Shown: piece by piece, positions 5,046-5,773 of the stretch | How the letters are laid out: each line of letters starts with the position of its first letter | Numbering within the stretch: the stretch's first letter is position 1 | From: Burkholderiales bacterium | GTDB lineage: Bacteria; Pseudomonadota; Gammaproteobacteria; Burkholderiales; Burkholderiaceae_C | NCBI GenBank assembly: GCA_013205525.1 | Contig: JABMMR010000128.1 | Location: forward strand, 1 to 5,773 | Direction: 5' to 3' | Length of the DNA stretch: 5,773 nt | Notes under the pieces: generated by a model | Told to the model about the DNA's origin: nothing | Seen by the model: only the letters and a program-made list of their open reading frames with translations | The model's database searches: none | Made by a program: the position numbers and the translations under genes

Positions 5046-5773
5046 CCATGTGTGGCTTGGCCATACAAGGCCCCGCCCGTGGCTGGAAAGAGTTGGTTGA
5101 AATCTTGGGGTGTGGTGCGAATACATGATGCAGAGGGCTCCAACTGTAATGACAAGCCGCAAGCGGCCAGCAGTTCTTGGCTGCTGGCGGTGCAATCGGC
5201 CAATTCTTGAGGGCTCAAGCCCCGCTTATCGCCATTGGCTGGCGCGTTGACCAAGCACAGTAATTTTTCAGCGCCTTGAACCTCTTCGCCGGTGCCGCGG
5301 TCTTGGGCACACACATACACCGTGGGTTGAGCGGGCAAACGATCATGCTGAAAAATAGCTTCAAACTCTTGGGCGTAGTTTGAGCGGAAAAACACATTGT
5401 GTCTGTCCAGTGCCAAACCCGAGGTGGGGGTATGCAAAGACCAAGTAATGGCGGACAAAGAGCGAGGTTGAACTTTGCTTGTGACCGCCTGCCTTGTGCC
5501 TGCGCCCAGCAATCCCGCGCGCAAGGCAGCAATGTCGCCATTAAAAACCACGCTGTCCGCCGCCAAGCTCTCGCCACTTTGCAAGCGCACGCCCGACACG
5601 CGTCCTTGGGTGAGTTCTATGCGCTCGCACTCGCTGTTGAAGATAAAGCGCACACCTCGCGCCCGCCCCAAGCGCATGAGGCATTGGGCCAAGGCATGCA
5701 TGCCACCTTGCACCGCCCACACACCATCCATCTCCACTTGGGCAATCAGCATCAAGGTAGCGGGCGCCTGCCA
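4844..5773 (-). CDS. crtD: 1-hydroxycarotenoid 3,4-desaturase (methoxyneurosporene dehydrogenase), C-terminal part, cut by window edge
   Basis: The frame is open from the right edge to a TAA at 4846-4844, giving 309 visible residues. The protein starts outside the window, so the N-terminal FAD-binding GxGxxG fold is not seen. WQAPATLMLIAQVEMDGVW at the edge followed by GGMHALA is typical of the CrtI/CrtD phytoene-desaturase family. The C-terminal FAD-contacting segment GLYLAGGSVHPGPGVPMAAM (visible residues about 259-278) is the clearest signature; HPGPG replaces the HPGAG common in CrtI. The neighbouring crtC directs the choice toward CrtD rather than CrtI: CrtD introduces the 3,4 double bond into the 1-hydroxy product of CrtC. 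The two genes run the same way and overlap out of frame, so they are surely one transcript. Internal start codons near 5750 are not the real start, because the conserved frame continues upstream to the edge. Confidence 0.92.
   Translation of the reverse strand, partial: WQAPATLMLIAQVEMDGVWAVQGGMHALAQCLMRLGRARGVRFIFNSECERIELTQGRVSGVRLQSGESLAADSVVFNGDIAALRAGLLGAGTRQAVTSKVQPRSLSAITWSLHTPTSGLALDRHNVFFRSNYAQEFEAIFQHDRLPAQPTVYVCAQDRGTGEEVQGAEKLLCLVNAPANGDKRGLSPQELADCTASSQELLAACGLSLQLEPSASCIRTTPQDFNQLFPATGGALYGQATHGWMAAFARSNAKSQVPGLYLAGGSVHPGPGVPMAAMSGQLAAAALMANLGLTKPSKVAATSGGTLTH

Noticed and set aside
1..5773. tRNA, rRNA, CRISPR array, insertion sequence or attachment-site signatures
   Set aside because: No direct-repeat arrays, terminal inverted repeats, transposase motifs or tRNA-like cloverleaf sequences were seen by eye, and coding genes fill almost all of the window.

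Overview
The window most likely comes from a betaproteobacterium of the Burkholderiales, perhaps a Comamonadaceae phototroph of the Rhodoferax, Limnohabitans or Rubrivivax kind. This rests on high-GC codon use, tightly packed genes, and a crtD-crtC pair of the purple-bacterial acyclic carotenoid pathway. The assignment is inference from gene content, not from a marker gene. Almost every base is coding. The only real intergenic gap is 62 bp (1961-2022).

Layout. The left part (1-3980) is a divergent cluster that looks like ring-reducing nicotinate (6-hydroxynicotinate) catabolism. On the minus strand, a 6-hydroxynicotinate reductase-like Fe-S protein (1960 to 383) is followed, with a TGATG stop/start overlap, by a UPF0280 (ApbE-superfamily) gene that runs off the left edge. 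On the plus strand, an enamidase of the Eubacterium barkeri Ena type (2023-3213) is followed, with a TTGA overlap, by a crotonase-fold protein (3210-3980) that lacks the usual catalytic glutamates. The 62-bp divergent region holds a clear ribosome binding site, a possible -10 element and an imperfect 25-bp palindrome that could be a shared operator.

The right part (3981-5773) is the end of a carotenoid/photosynthesis gene block on the minus strand. crtD (1-hydroxycarotenoid 3,4-desaturase) enters from the right edge without its start. crtC (acyclic carotenoid 1,2-hydratase) overlaps the end of crtD, out of frame, by at least about 55 bp and probably about 200 bp. The crotonase-like gene and crtC converge with abutting stop codons (TGATCA), leaving no room for a terminator between the two blocks.

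How the genes work together. In the E. barkeri pathway, 6-hydroxynicotinate reductase reduces 6-hydroxynicotinate to 1,4,5,6-tetrahydro-6-oxonicotinate. Enamidase then opens this ring to 2-formylglutarate and ammonia. The UPF0280 and crotonase-like proteins are unassigned, but their start/stop overlaps tie them to these two enzymes. CrtC and CrtD act in order on neurosporene or lycopene to give hydroxylated, further desaturated carotenoids of the spheroidene/spirilloxanthin type. The most interesting point is a reductive, oxygen-sensitive type of nicotinate module beside photosynthesis genes, with two uncharacterised partner proteins.
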